From an uncultured Saprospiraceae bacterium (GTDB taxonomy: Bacteria > Bacteroidota > Bacteroidia > Chitinophagales > Saprospiraceae), in NCBI GenBank assembly GCA_937926205.1, contig CALEYL010000041.1, forward strand, positions 29,270-93,269: DNA of 64,000 bases. Direction: 5' to 3'. Numbering within the stretch: the stretch's first letter is position 1; the number at the start of each line of letters is the position of its first letter. This document shows, piece after piece, positions 1 to 8,067 of this stretch. Below the pieces are notes generated by a model. The model did not search any database and was not told the origin of the DNA. It saw nothing but the letters and a program-made list of their open reading frames with translations. The translations under genes and the position numbers were made by a program.

Positions 1-292
1 CATCAAAACCGTTTTCTGAAAGCGGCGCAAGCATATTTAAGGTAGCATCTCCAATCCAGCTGCCGGGACCGCCCTGTAAAAAAATGATCGGGTAAGGTTG
101 CTTAACGCCTTTTGCAGGCACAAAAGCATAACCGATGCGGGAACCGGTGGGCAAATCCCAGTATTGTTCGTCTGCTCTGTTTTCAAATGGCGGCACGGTG
201 TAGCTGCGCGGCACAAAAATCAGCCACAGTAGAAGCAATAATCCCGATAATAGAATTGAAGCAGCTGTGATTTTTATTGTTTTATAGACCAT
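1..292 (-). CDS. alpha/beta hydrolase, N-terminal part (gene runs off the window)
   Basis: The reading frame starts at an ATG at 292 and runs off the left edge without a stop, giving about 97 residues. The N terminus is hydrophobic (KITAASILLSGLLLLLWLIF), so the protein is membrane-anchored or exported. Further on it reads IIFLQGGPGSW. The GGPG oxyanion-hole motif is characteristic of proline iminopeptidase-like (S33) alpha/beta hydrolases. The catalytic Ser, Asp and His would lie beyond the window edge, so the substrate cannot be judged. The gene points away from the next gene, and the gap between them is filled with repeats. Confidence 0.8.
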   Translation of the reverse strand, partial: MVYKTIKITAASILLSGLLLLLWLIFVPRSYTVPPFENRADEQYWDLPTGSRIGYAFVPAKGVKQPYPIIFLQGGPGSWIGDATLNMLAPLSENGFD

Positions 293-566
293 GAGTGGAG
301 TTGTCAGGATGTGTATACGTCACGTTGTCAAGTTTTGGGCAAGGGAGATTTCCGAAAATCTTTGAGATTTCGGAAATCCGGCGCCCGAATGATGCACAAT
401 ACCTGGCGCCTCGTAGTATCAAAGTAGACATCACGGCATTTTTTCTGCGCCGGAAATTTTGAGGAGCATTTGGTATTGAATTCTTATAATGCAAAATATT
501 GGGGAAGGTACAGGTGGGGTCAGTCGTTGTTAAAAGAGCAGCAGCAAGCGTACTCAAAGCTCCCGT

Positions 567-592
567 TGGCGCCGAGGCTCTACCTCGTGCCC
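567..592 (+). repeat. GGCGCCGAGGCT element, copy 1
   Basis: This 26-bp sequence starts TGGCGCCGAGGCTC and ends CCTCGTGCCC. It recurs at 901-926 with two differences. The core GAGGCT..(A/G)CCTC is itself a small hairpin. Each copy is followed within about 20 bp by a GGGCTCC(A/T)GCCC mini-palindrome. Confidence 0.7.
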
Positions 593-602
593 TTTATTCC
601 CC

Positions 603-699
603 GGGCTCCAGCCCATTGCTGTCTAAACACTGTATCTACAGTGTTTTTGTCCGTGTATTCCGAGTCATTCGTGTCATCCCTGCCTTGCCGGCAGGCAGG
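603..699 (+). repeat. composite hairpin repeat, copy 1
   Basis: In order this holds GGGCTCCAGCCC, the string TTGCTGTCTAAA, a CACTGTA-TC-TACAGTG hairpin, and CATCCCTGCCT followed by GCCGGCAG. The same order of parts recurs at 63887-63955, and an inverted partial copy lies at 779-831. The copies look like an inactive interspersed repeat, because no protein is encoded. Confidence 0.7.
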
Positions 700-778
700 A
701 GTGTTCCCAAAAACGCATCCGAAGGAACGCTGATGACGCTAATGACGCGGATTTCGCGGATGGCAATGCCTCTTCTAC

Positions 779-831
779 ACTGTAAATCATAGCCTTTTGC
801 AAGGTTTTAGACAGCTAAGGGCTCCAGCCCT
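779..831 (-). repeat. composite hairpin repeat, inverted partial copy
   Basis: Read on the minus strand, this gives AGGGCTGGAGCCCT, then GCTGTCTAAAA and TACAGTG, the same parts in the same order as 603-699. The spacer between the GTCTAAAA string and TACAGTG is longer and diverged. The CCTGCC/GGCAGG hairpin end is missing. Confidence 0.55.
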
Positions 832-900
832 AACTCAAACGCCACCAAGCCACTTTCGCCTTATTCAACAATCCAGAAAAAAACGCTGAAAATCTCACGC

Positions 901-926
901 TGGCGCCGAGGCTCCGCCTCGTGCCC
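901..926 (+). repeat. GGCGCCGAGGCT element, copy 2
   Basis: This is the second copy of the element at 567-592. It differs at two adjacent bases in the centre (CG in place of TA). GGGCTCCTGCCC follows at 937-948, matching the layout of the first copy. Confidence 0.7.
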
Positions 927-1070
927 AATATCCTCAGGGCTCCTGCCCGAAAATGACCTGAGCTCTTTGCGATTACCCACTCCTTTTACGCCCGATAAAA
1001 TCTCCCCCTTTCAAATTCCCCCTGCCCACCGTATCTTGCAGCATCATTCTTTCCAATAAGCCTTAATGAT

Positions 1071-2744
1071 ATGAACCAACTCCGGCTCCTCATTCCAGTA
1101 TTGTTTCTCCTGAGTTCCTGCGGCCCTTCTAATGGGCAGCGCGATTTTTACAACGATTACGCTTTTACCCAGGCGGATACCCTGCGCGGCATGCTGCGTC
1201 CCGAGCGCACCTGCTACGACGTCAACTTTTACGACCTCAGCATCCGGGTGAATGTGGCGGAGCATAGCATAAGCGGGTATGTGGACATGTTCTACACGGT
1301 TAAAGAGAATTTCAAAACCCTGCAGGTAGATCTTTATGAAAACATGAAGCTGGAGCGCATCGTGCAGGATAAAGAGAACCTGACTTTCGAGCGCAGGTAC
1401 GATGCGGTGTTTGTTTCTTTTCCGAAAGTGCAAAAACAGGGTACGAAGGGCAGCATCCGCATGTACTATTCCGGAAAACCGCAGGAAGCAAAAAATCCGC
1501 CCTGGGATGGCGGTTTTGTGTGGGACGAAGACAAAAATGGCGATCCCTGGATTGGCGTTGCCTGTGAAGGCGATGGCGCCAGTTTGTGGTGGCCGAACAA
1601 AGACCACCTTTCTGACGAACCCGACAGCATGTCCATCCGCGTGTCGGTGCCACGGGCGCTGAATTGTGTCGCCAATGGCAATTTGCGCCGTATCGTGGAC
1701 CAGGGGGATTACCGCCGCTACGACTGGTTTGTTTCTTATCCCATCAACAACTACAACGCAACCGTAAATATCGCGAAGTACAGCCGCTTTTCAGACGTGT
1801 ATACCGCGCTCGACGGCGATTCGCTTGCACTCGACTATTATGTGCTGCCTTACAATGTGGCAAAAGCGAAGAAGCACTTTGAGCAGGTGCACAAGGTGCT
1901 GGCCTGTTACGAGCACTTTTTTGGCAAATACCCTTTCTGGAACGACGGGTTTGCTTTGGTTGAAACGCCTTATCTAGGTATGGAGCACCAGGGCGCCATT
2001 GCTTACGGCAACAATTACATGCGGGGTTATCTCGGCGGCATGATCCCCCGCGACATGAACTGGGATTACATCATCGTGCACGAAACCGGGCACGAGTATT
2101 TCGGCAACAGCGTCAGTTGTCAGGACATATCAGAGATGTGGATTCACGAATCTTTTACCACTTATATGGAAGCGCTTTATGTCGAGTGCGCTTACAGCTA
2201 CGAAGATGCCGTCCGCTACCTGGCCGGACAACGCCCTTTCATCAACAACGATGAACCCATTGTCGGGCCTGCCAATGTCAATTGGGACGATTGGAAAGGG
2301 AGCGATCACTATTACAAAGGCGCCTGGATTCTGCACACCCTGAGGCATACCATCAATGACAGTGCAAAATGGTTCGATCTGCTCAAAGGGTTTTATCAGC
2401 GCTATGCCGGTTCAAACATTACAACGGCGGCATTTGTCGACTACGTGAACATCTGCACGGGCCGCGACTATGCGGCATTTTTTGAACAATACCTTTATCA
2501 TCCGGACATTCCTACCCTGCAATACCAGTTGAAACCACAAGGCAACGACCTTGTAGTCCGCTATCGCTGGAAAGCAGCAATGCCGAATTTTGACATACCG
2601 GTGATGGTCGGAAAAAAAGGTGCTTACGAGGTAATTGAGCCCATAACAACAGATTGGAAGGAAACGATTCTGGAATCTTTGTCGGAGGCAGCGTTCAGAG
2701 TGGCGACTGAATTATTTTATATTGAGGCTGAAAAAGTGGAATAA
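1071..2744 (+). CDS. M1 family zinc metallopeptidase, lipoprotein
   Basis: The protein has 557 residues. It starts with a lipoprotein signal (LFLLSSCG, lipid Cys near residue 17), so it probably sits on the outer face of the cell or in the periplasm. The zinc site is complete: HETGH at residues 337-341 and the third ligand Glu at 360, an exact HExxH-x18-E gluzincin motif. The M1 substrate-binding motif GxMEN appears here as GMEHQ (303-307). The N-terminal half is the M1 beta saddle domain. At 557 residues it lacks the long C-terminal helical domain of E. coli PepN and resembles the shorter M1 enzymes common in Bacteroidota. The likely role is release of N-terminal residues from peptides. Exact specificity cannot be read from the sequence. 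Confidence 0.92.
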   Translation: MNQLRLLIPVLFLLSSCGPSNGQRDFYNDYAFTQADTLRGMLRPERTCYDVNFYDLSIRVNVAEHSISGYVDMFYTVKENFKTLQVDLYENMKLERIVQDKENLTFERRYDAVFVSFPKVQKQGTKGSIRMYYSGKPQEAKNPPWDGGFVWDEDKNGDPWIGVACEGDGASLWWPNKDHLSDEPDSMSIRVSVPRALNCVANGNLRRIVDQGDYRRYDWFVSYPINNYNATVNIAKYSRFSDVYTALDGDSLALDYYVLPYNVAKAKKHFEQVHKVLACYEHFFGKYPFWNDGFALVETPYLGMEHQGAIAYGNNYMRGYLGGMIPRDMNWDYIIVHETGHEYFGNSVSCQDISEMWIHESFTTYMEALYVECAYSYEDAVRYLAGQRPFINNDEPIVGPANVNWDDWKGSDHYYKGAWILHTLRHTINDSAKWFDLLKGFYQRYAGSNITTAAFVDYVNICTGRDYAAFFEQYLYHPDIPTLQYQLKPQGNDLVVRYRWKAAMPNFDIPVMVGKKGAYEVIEPITTDWKETILESLSEAAFRVATELFYIEAEKVE

Positions 2745-2802
2745 ATATGAGAAAAATGTGAAACTATTTTTTGAGGGCTCCGTAGAAGAAACGAGATGAA
2801 AC

Positions 2803-2835
2803 AAAAAAAAACCGGCTGGGATTACCAACCGGTTT
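2803..2835 (-). terminator. intrinsic terminator of a minus-strand transcript
   Basis: On the minus strand this reads AAACCGGTTGG, loop TAATC, CCAGCCGGTTT, then a run of nine T including the last stem bases. The stem is 11 bp with one U-G pair. On the plus strand that pair is a C-A mismatch and no T-run follows, so the terminator works for minus-strand transcription. No minus-strand protein gene lies just upstream of it. Confidence 0.8.
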
Positions 2836-3110
2836 CTAAACGAGCTTTGAGAGGCTATCTACATACCAAAAAAGAGGATATCCTTTGATACCCTCAAAAT
2901 CTTTACAATAGGAGTACTGTATGCATCTGTGGGTATTCGAGCCGTTTATTAGCGACTCTTCAGATGCAAACTCCTTTGAAAACAAATCGTTTACCGATTG
3001 TCAGTATACGTTATTGATTTGTTAGTAGTGGTCGTCGTCTTTTTCAGAGATTATGATTTGTTGTTTTCACTTTCGTTTCTGGTCTGTTTGTGTTCTTTCC
3101 TTTTGACAAT
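2803..3110 (-). ncRNA. putative structured small RNA, family not recognised
   Basis: Between the M1 peptidase and the S41 protease there is no open frame, but there is a series of hairpins ending in the minus-strand terminator. Stems are 2874-2882 with 2887-2895 (9 bp, tetraloop), and a nested pair of 2911-2915 with 2970-2974 and 2922-2929 with 2961-2968. Inside that lies 2939-2943 with 2954-2958, and a small hairpin sits at 2985-2999. Three stems contain G-T pairs that are valid only for the minus-strand RNA and are A-C mismatches on the plus strand. The 5' end is uncertain. A poor -7 match, GACATTTG, lies at 3112-3119. I do not recognise RNase P, tmRNA or SRP motifs. A 6S-like RNA is possible but unproven. 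Confidence 0.6.
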
Positions 3111-3472
3111 ACAAATGTCGCACGACAAGCACTTAAAAATAAGTACATTTTCTTGAATTACTGGATTTTTCGTTACAAGTCAATTTTTTGTTGTTTATTG
3201 ATATTCAATTACTTAGTGTTAAAATTTATTTATTTTTTCTGAATCAAAAGAAAGCGGAGTGTACCCGTCTTAAGCCCCTCAGGGGTGATATGAAGAAAAA
3301 AAAATAAAAAAAAATGCTCAAAAACTTGACAAGAGATTCAGATTACCAGTTTCATTTGTACTCATCTTTTTTAAAATCCCCCCTTTTTCATCCACCATCT
3401 GCTCATTTTTAACGTTATTGAATGTATCTTCACAAAAGAGCTATTCTTAATTTTGATAAAATTTACACTTAA
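3111..3472. other. AT-rich intergenic region upstream of the S41 protease
   Basis: This is an AT-rich stretch with many A and T runs, a small hairpin CCCCTCAGGGG near 3277, and no open frame of note. It probably contains the promoter of the protease gene, but no box fits the phylum consensus without mismatch. Confidence 0.5.
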
Positions 3473-5107
3473 ATGAAGCGCAGCATCATCAAATGGGGAG
3501 GCATAGGCTTAGTGTTGATTCTGGCTACTGCCGCAACTTTTTCGCCGAACAACCGCTATTTCGAGATCATCAAAAATATCGAAATCTTTTCCACGCTCTA
3601 CAAAGAGATCAACACCTATTATGTAGACGATGTTGATCCGGGTAAGCTCATGCGGACAGGTATTGACGCGATGGTACAATCGCTGGATCCTTTCACCAAC
3701 TACATTTCTGAAACAGACATCGAAAGTTATCGCTTCATGACCGAGGGCAAATACAATGGCATCGGTGCATTGAGCAAAAAAATAGGCGATTACGTAACGA
3801 TCACCGAATTGTATAAAGACCAGTCGGCAGATAAAGCCGGACTTAAACCCGGAGATCAAATCATCGAGGTGGATGGTAAAGACGCCAAAGGCAAAGACCC
3901 CGATGCACTCAACAATGTGATGCGTGGCTTTCCGGGCACTGAAGTGGAGCTTACAATCCGCAGGCCCGGCAAAAAAGGCGACTTTAAATTAAAGCTGATC
4001 CGGGCGGAAGTAGAAGTTCCCAATGTCCCTTATCACGAAATGGTGAGTGGCGACATTGGCTACATTACGTTGACAACCTTTACCCGCGCTGCAGGCATGA
4101 ACGTCGCAAATGCGCTTGCCGATCTGAAGAAAAACCATCCCGAAATAAAAGGCGTCATTCTTGACCTGCGGGACAATGGCGGTGGCTTGCTGAATGAAGC
4201 CGTAGACGTTTGCAACGTATTCATTCCCAAAAATGAATTGGTGGTAACAACCCGTGGCAAAGTAAAGGAGTGGGATCGCAGTTACAAAACCAATGGTGCT
4301 CCCGTTGATGAAAGCCTGCCGCTGGCCGTGCTCATCGATAAAGGATCCGCTTCGGCGTCAGAGATCGTCAGTGGCGTTATCCAGGATTATGATCGGGGTA
4401 TTCTGATCGGACAACGTTCCTACGGGAAAGGCCTGGTTCAAAATACCCGGGACATTGGCTACAACTCTAAAGTGAAGCTTACCACAGCCAAATACTATGT
4501 TCCCAGCCAGCGTTGCATCCAGAGTGTAGAGTACAAAAATGGCGAACCGGTAGAAATTGCCGATTCACGGCGGACGGAATTCAAAACACGCAATGGCCGA
4601 AAAGTCTATGACGGCGGAGGTTTGAAGCCCGATATTGTACTGGCAGACCCGGCAGATATTCCGGTCGTGAAAAACCTGATTGCTCAGGACCTTATTTTTG
4701 ACTATGTCACGCAGTATTGCCTGGCACATCCGGTTATTCCGGCAGTCATGGATTTCCATTTTACCGAATTTGACGATTTTGCAAAATTTGTGGAGCAGCG
4801 CGGCTTCCAGTACGACTCTGAATCAGAAAAACTGCTGAAGCAATTGTTGGAATCCACAAAAAAAGATGCGATCGCACTTGATGCAGAAGTCAGCGCCATC
4901 GAAGCCAAAATCAAAGCGGCTAAAAAAAGTGAAATGTTCAAGTATAAAGACGCCATCGTGGATATGATTGAAAAAGAGATCGCCGGCCGTTATTACTATC
5001 AGAATGGCAAAATCCAGATCGGGCTGCGCAACGATATGGAAATTAAAGAGGCTGTCAATGTTCTGCTTGACGCAGCGAAGTACAAGAAAATACTTGGAAA
5101 GAAGTAG
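3473..5107 (+). CDS. S41 family C-terminal processing peptidase (CtpA/Prc-like)
   Basis: The protein has 544 residues. An N-terminal hydrophobic segment (GGIGLVLILATAATF) anchors or exports it to the periplasm. A PDZ domain spans roughly residues 85-170 (DKAGLKPGDQIIEVDG). The S41 core follows, with GSASASEI and SYGKGLVQ. The catalytic dyad is Ser294 and Lys319, spaced 25 residues apart exactly as in E. coli Prc. The C-terminal 120 residues are helical and charged. Enzymes of this family trim C termini of envelope proteins. The gene stands alone, between a putative RNA gene and a terminator shared with gyrB. Confidence 0.93.
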   Translation: MKRSIIKWGGIGLVLILATAATFSPNNRYFEIIKNIEIFSTLYKEINTYYVDDVDPGKLMRTGIDAMVQSLDPFTNYISETDIESYRFMTEGKYNGIGALSKKIGDYVTITELYKDQSADKAGLKPGDQIIEVDGKDAKGKDPDALNNVMRGFPGTEVELTIRRPGKKGDFKLKLIRAEVEVPNVPYHEMVSGDIGYITLTTFTRAAGMNVANALADLKKNHPEIKGVILDLRDNGGGLLNEAVDVCNVFIPKNELVVTTRGKVKEWDRSYKTNGAPVDESLPLAVLIDKGSASASEIVSGVIQDYDRGILIGQRSYGKGLVQNTRDIGYNSKVKLTTAKYYVPSQRCIQSVEYKNGEPVEIADSRRTEFKTRNGRKVYDGGGLKPDIVLADPADIPVVKNLIAQDLIFDYVTQYCLAHPVIPAVMDFHFTEFDDFAKFVEQRGFQYDSESEKLLKQLLESTKKDAIALDAEVSAIEAKIKAAKKSEMFKYKDAIVDMIEKEIAGRYYYQNGKIQIGLRNDMEIKEAVNVLLDAAKYKKILGKK

Positions 5108-5137
5108 AGCGGAGTAGAGGATAGCGTAGAAAGAAAA

Positions 5138-5174
5138 AATCCCGTCGGCAGAAAGGCTGACGGGATTTTTTTTT
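5138..5174. terminator. bidirectional intrinsic terminator
   Basis: The arms AATCCCGTCGGC and GCTGACGGGATT flank the loop AGAAAG. A run of T follows on the plus strand and a run of A precedes it, so it can end transcripts from both directions. It lies between the convergent S41 protease and gyrB genes and probably serves both. Confidence 0.9.
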
Positions 5175-5206
5175 CAAAACAGGAAGGAGGATAAGGTTAT
5201 GAAAAC

Positions 5207-7180
5207 CTACACATCCACATTAGCATAACGGGCATTGGCTTCAATGAAAGCGCGACGCGGAGGAACTTCGTCGCCCATCAGCATGGTGAAAATGAGGTCA
5301 GCCTCGAGGGCGTCATCTACAGTCACCAATTGCAGAATGCGCGATTCAGGATTCATGGTTGTTTCCCAGAGCTGTTCTGCGTTCATCTCACCAAGACCTT
5401 TGTATCGTTGTACGTGTACGCTGTCTTCCTTACCGGCGGCAAATTGCTCAACAAGCGCCTGTCGTTCCTGTTCGTTCCATGCATAAGCTGCGTTTTTGCC
5501 TTTGCGCACCTGGTATAAAGGCGGCGCGGCAATATAGACATACCCTTTTTCTACGAGGGGACGCATGTAACGGAAGAAGAAGGTCAGAATCAGCGTCGTA
5601 ATGTGGCTGCCGTCGACGTCGGCGTCGCACATGATGACGATCTTGTGGTAGCGCAATTTATCGATGTTCAGTACGCGCTCGCCGTCTTCGCCTTCTTCAA
5701 TGGTCACACCAAGCGCGGTGAAGATGTTCTTGATTTCCTCGTTTTCGTAGATCTTGTGTTCCATGGCTTTTTCCACATTGAGGATTTTACCCCGAAGCGG
5801 CAATATGGCCTGGATGTTTCGGTCGCGCCCCTGCTTGGCTGTACCGCCGGCAGAGTCACCCTCAACGAGGAAAAGTTCGCTGGCTTCCGGTGAACGGGAG
5901 GCGCAGTCGGCTAATTTGCCCGGGAGTCCGCCTCCGGCAAGTACTCCTTTGCGCTGAACCATTTCCCTGGCTTTACGCGCAGCATGTCGCGCTGTCGCCG
6001 CCAGAATTACTTTATCAATAATTTTACGGGCTTCACTGGGATTCTCTTCCAGGAAGTGCTCCAGCGCTTCTCCAAGGCAGCGCGATACAATTCCTGTTAC
6101 CTCCGTATTGCCCAATTCGCCTTTGGTCTGACCTTTAAACTGTGGTTCCGGTACTTTGACTGAAACGACAGCCGTGAGGCCTTCCCTGAAGTCTTCGCCC
6201 GATACTTTGAATTTGAGTTTTTTGAAGAAGCCGTTGCTCTCGCCATAATTGGTGAAAACCCGGCTCAGCGCCATACGGAAGCCACGCACGTGCGATCCGC
6301 CTTCGCGGGTGTTGATGTTGTTGACGAAAGAGTACACCATCTCCGTGAAAGAATCGTTGTACTGAAGCGCCACTTCAACCTCCACGCCGTCTTCTTTGCC
6401 GACCACATAGATCGGTTTGTCTGTCAGTCGGTGTTTGGCGTTGTCAAGGTATAGCACGAATTCCCGCAGGCCGCCTTCCGAATGAAAGGACTCTGAGCGG
6501 AATTCGCCATTTTCCATTTTTTCCCGTTCGTCGGTCAGCGTCAGGGTCAGGCCCTTGTTCAGAAAAGACAATTCCCGGATGCGCTGGGCAAGAACATCGT
6601 ACTTGTAAACGACCTCTTCAAAAATTTCTTTGTCCGGCCGGAAAGTCATGATCGTACCGGTCCTTTCTGATGGGCCGATATTTTTGACCTCATTAAGGGG
6701 CTTGCCTTTTGAATATTCCTGTTCAAAAATGCTGCCTTCCCGGTGGATTTCAGCACGAAGGTATTCTGAAAGAGCATTAACGCAGGATACCCCCACGCCG
6801 TGCAAACCACCGGATACTTTGTAAGTATCTTTATCGAATTTTCCACCAGCGTGTAATACGGTCAAAACGACCTCAAGGGCTGACTTTTGCAGCTTCTCGT
6901 GCATGCCGACCGGAATACCCCGGCCATTGTCCCTGACGGTAATGGAATTGTCCGGGTGGATAATGGTTTCGATGTGGTTGCAGTAACCAGCCAGATGTTC
7001 GTCAATGGAGTTGTCAATAACTTCCCAAACCAAATGGTGCAAGCCCTTCGAATCGGTGCTGCCGATATACATTCCCGGGCGCTTGCGCACTGCTTCCAGG
7101 CCTTCCAGTGCCTGAATGTTGTTGGCATTATAGTCGCCGGTCTGTGCGCGCAGTTCCTCTATTTCTTTTGTGATTTCCAT
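5207..7180 (-). CDS. gyrB: DNA gyrase subunit B
   Basis: The protein has 657 residues, the usual length for Bacteroidota GyrB. The GHKL ATPase domain opens with RKRPGMYIGS, and the ATP-site helix EVIDNSIDE contains Glu53 and Asn57. The TOPRIM domain has EGDSAGG (440-446) and the metal-binding triad CDADVDGSH (Asp519, 521, 523). The C terminus ends in the short Toprim tail (FIEANARYANVDV). The set ALEGLEAVRKRPGMYIG, EGDSAGG and LPLRGKILNVEKA fits GyrB better than ParE. Together with GyrA it introduces negative supercoils using ATP. The start is fixed by the N-terminal alignment and by a -7 box only four bases upstream of the ATG. Confidence 0.95.
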   Translation of the reverse strand: MEITKEIEELRAQTGDYNANNIQALEGLEAVRKRPGMYIGSTDSKGLHHLVWEVIDNSIDEHLAGYCNHIETIIHPDNSITVRDNGRGIPVGMHEKLQKSALEVVLTVLHAGGKFDKDTYKVSGGLHGVGVSCVNALSEYLRAEIHREGSIFEQEYSKGKPLNEVKNIGPSERTGTIMTFRPDKEIFEEVVYKYDVLAQRIRELSFLNKGLTLTLTDEREKMENGEFRSESFHSEGGLREFVLYLDNAKHRLTDKPIYVVGKEDGVEVEVALQYNDSFTEMVYSFVNNINTREGGSHVRGFRMALSRVFTNYGESNGFFKKLKFKVSGEDFREGLTAVVSVKVPEPQFKGQTKGELGNTEVTGIVSRCLGEALEHFLEENPSEARKIIDKVILAATARHAARKAREMVQRKGVLAGGGLPGKLADCASRSPEASELFLVEGDSAGGTAKQGRDRNIQAILPLRGKILNVEKAMEHKIYENEEIKNIFTALGVTIEEGEDGERVLNIDKLRYHKIVIMCDADVDGSHITTLILTFFFRYMRPLVEKGYVYIAAPPLYQVRKGKNAAYAWNEQERQALVEQFAAGKEDSVHVQRYKGLGEMNAEQLWETTMNPESRILQLVTVDDALEADLIFTMLMGDEVPPRRAFIEANARYANVDV

Positions 7181-7184
7181 GGCG

Positions 7185-7210
7185 CAAAGTTACGAAACTG
7201 TTTCGTAACT
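7185..7210 (-). promoter_or_regulatory. gyrB promoter -7 box inside a perfect 23-bp palindrome
   Basis: On the minus strand, TAACTTTG (7192 down to 7185) matches the Bacteroidota -7 consensus TAnnTTTG exactly and ends four bases before the gyrB ATG. It is overlapped by a perfect palindrome at 7188-7210 with arms AGTTACGAAAC and GTTTCGTAACT around a single T. I see no TTG at the expected -33 distance. The arrangement suggests a repressor operator on a leaderless promoter. Confidence 0.6.
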
Positions 7211-7398
7211 ACAGCGCTTGTAAGGCGGTAAGTAGCCAAGTCTTTGCAAGGTTTTTGTTCGTAGCATTTCTTGTGGCACAGGGGAGGAATTCAAGCGGTA
7301 ATTTGAAAGAGAAATGAACCGTGAAATACCATTTGAAATCAATCTGTCTTTTAGCTGGCTTGATGAACCTGATTACGACAGGCGCTGTTTAAAAAATC

Positions 7399-7965
7399 AT
7401 GATGCTTTTTATCAAAAATATGGTTTGTATGCGCTGCATCCGCAGTGTAAGCCGCCTTTTATCAGAGGCAGGCATACCTGTGCAAAACATCCAGTTGGGG
7501 GAAGTAACGTTATTGGGTTCTCCTACCGCGGAGCAATTGAACTCCTTGCGACAAGCGCTGGAACTTGAAGGGTTTGAACTTTTAGACGACCGAAACAAGC
7601 GCCTGGTGATGGAGGTAAAAAATTTAGTGATTAATGAAATACACCATGGTCTGAACAAAAAACCGGAGACGATGAATTTTTCGGACTTCATTGCCCGGGA
7701 AACAGGTCATGAGTATTCTCAATTGAGTAAATTGTTTTCGTCGGTGGAAAGCCTTACGATCGAAAAGTACATCATTTCTCAAAAAATCGAACGGGTGAAG
7801 GAATTGCTGATTTACGATGAACTTACGCTTGGTGAAATCGCCTGGCAAACCGGATACAGCAGTACCCAACACCTGAGTAACCAGTTTCGGCAGGTAACCG
7901 GATTAACTCCCACACAATTTAAAGCGGAGCGCTCAAAAAACCGCAAGCCACTCGATGCCCTGTAA
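7399..7965 (+). CDS. AraC family transcriptional regulator with CxxC N-terminal segment
   Basis: The protein has 188 residues. The C-terminal half is an AraC/XylS DNA-binding domain with two helix-turn-helices (LTLGEIAWQTGYSSTQHLSNQFRQVTGLTPTQFK). The N-terminal 60 residues begin LFIKNMVCMRCIRSV and look like a small HMA-type fold with a CxxC pair that could bind a metal ion. This short form (no sugar-binding domain) occurs in Bacteroidota near metal-resistance genes. It is the first gene of a plus-strand series of metal genes, so it probably controls them in response to Cu or a similar ion. Two adjacent ATG codons (7399, 7402) are possible starts; the second matches the family better. Confidence 0.85.
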   Translation: MMLFIKNMVCMRCIRSVSRLLSEAGIPVQNIQLGEVTLLGSPTAEQLNSLRQALELEGFELLDDRNKRLVMEVKNLVINEIHHGLNKKPETMNFSDFIARETGHEYSQLSKLFSSVESLTIEKYIISQKIERVKELLIYDELTLGEIAWQTGYSSTQHLSNQFRQVTGLTPTQFKAERSKNRKPLDAL

Positions 7966-8067
7966 TCCTTAATCTTATACATCTCTTCCAGAATCCTGTA
8001 CAGTCTGCCAGTGTCAATGCCCTGATCTTTGCAGTATGAATTGTTTAAACTAAAAATACTGCAAAAC

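Larger units (their letters stand above)
293..1070. other. long intergenic region filled with degenerate repeats
   Basis: I see no convincing gene here. Short open frames exist on both strands but have no recognisable domains and simply cross the repeats. The stretch holds two copies of a GGCGCCGAGGCT element, several GGGCT-nn-AGCCC mini-hairpins, and two copies in opposite orientation of a composite element that also occurs at the right end of the window. Confidence 0.7.

Noticed and set aside
470..792. Two overlapping 87-97 codon open frames in the left intergenic region
   Set aside because: They cross hairpin repeats, encode no domain or signal, and have no promoter or conserved composition.
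7314..7568. 84-codon frame overlapping the start of the AraC regulator
   Set aside because: It overlaps a well-supported gene in another frame. Its sequence shows no domain, so it is probably a shadow of the regulator.
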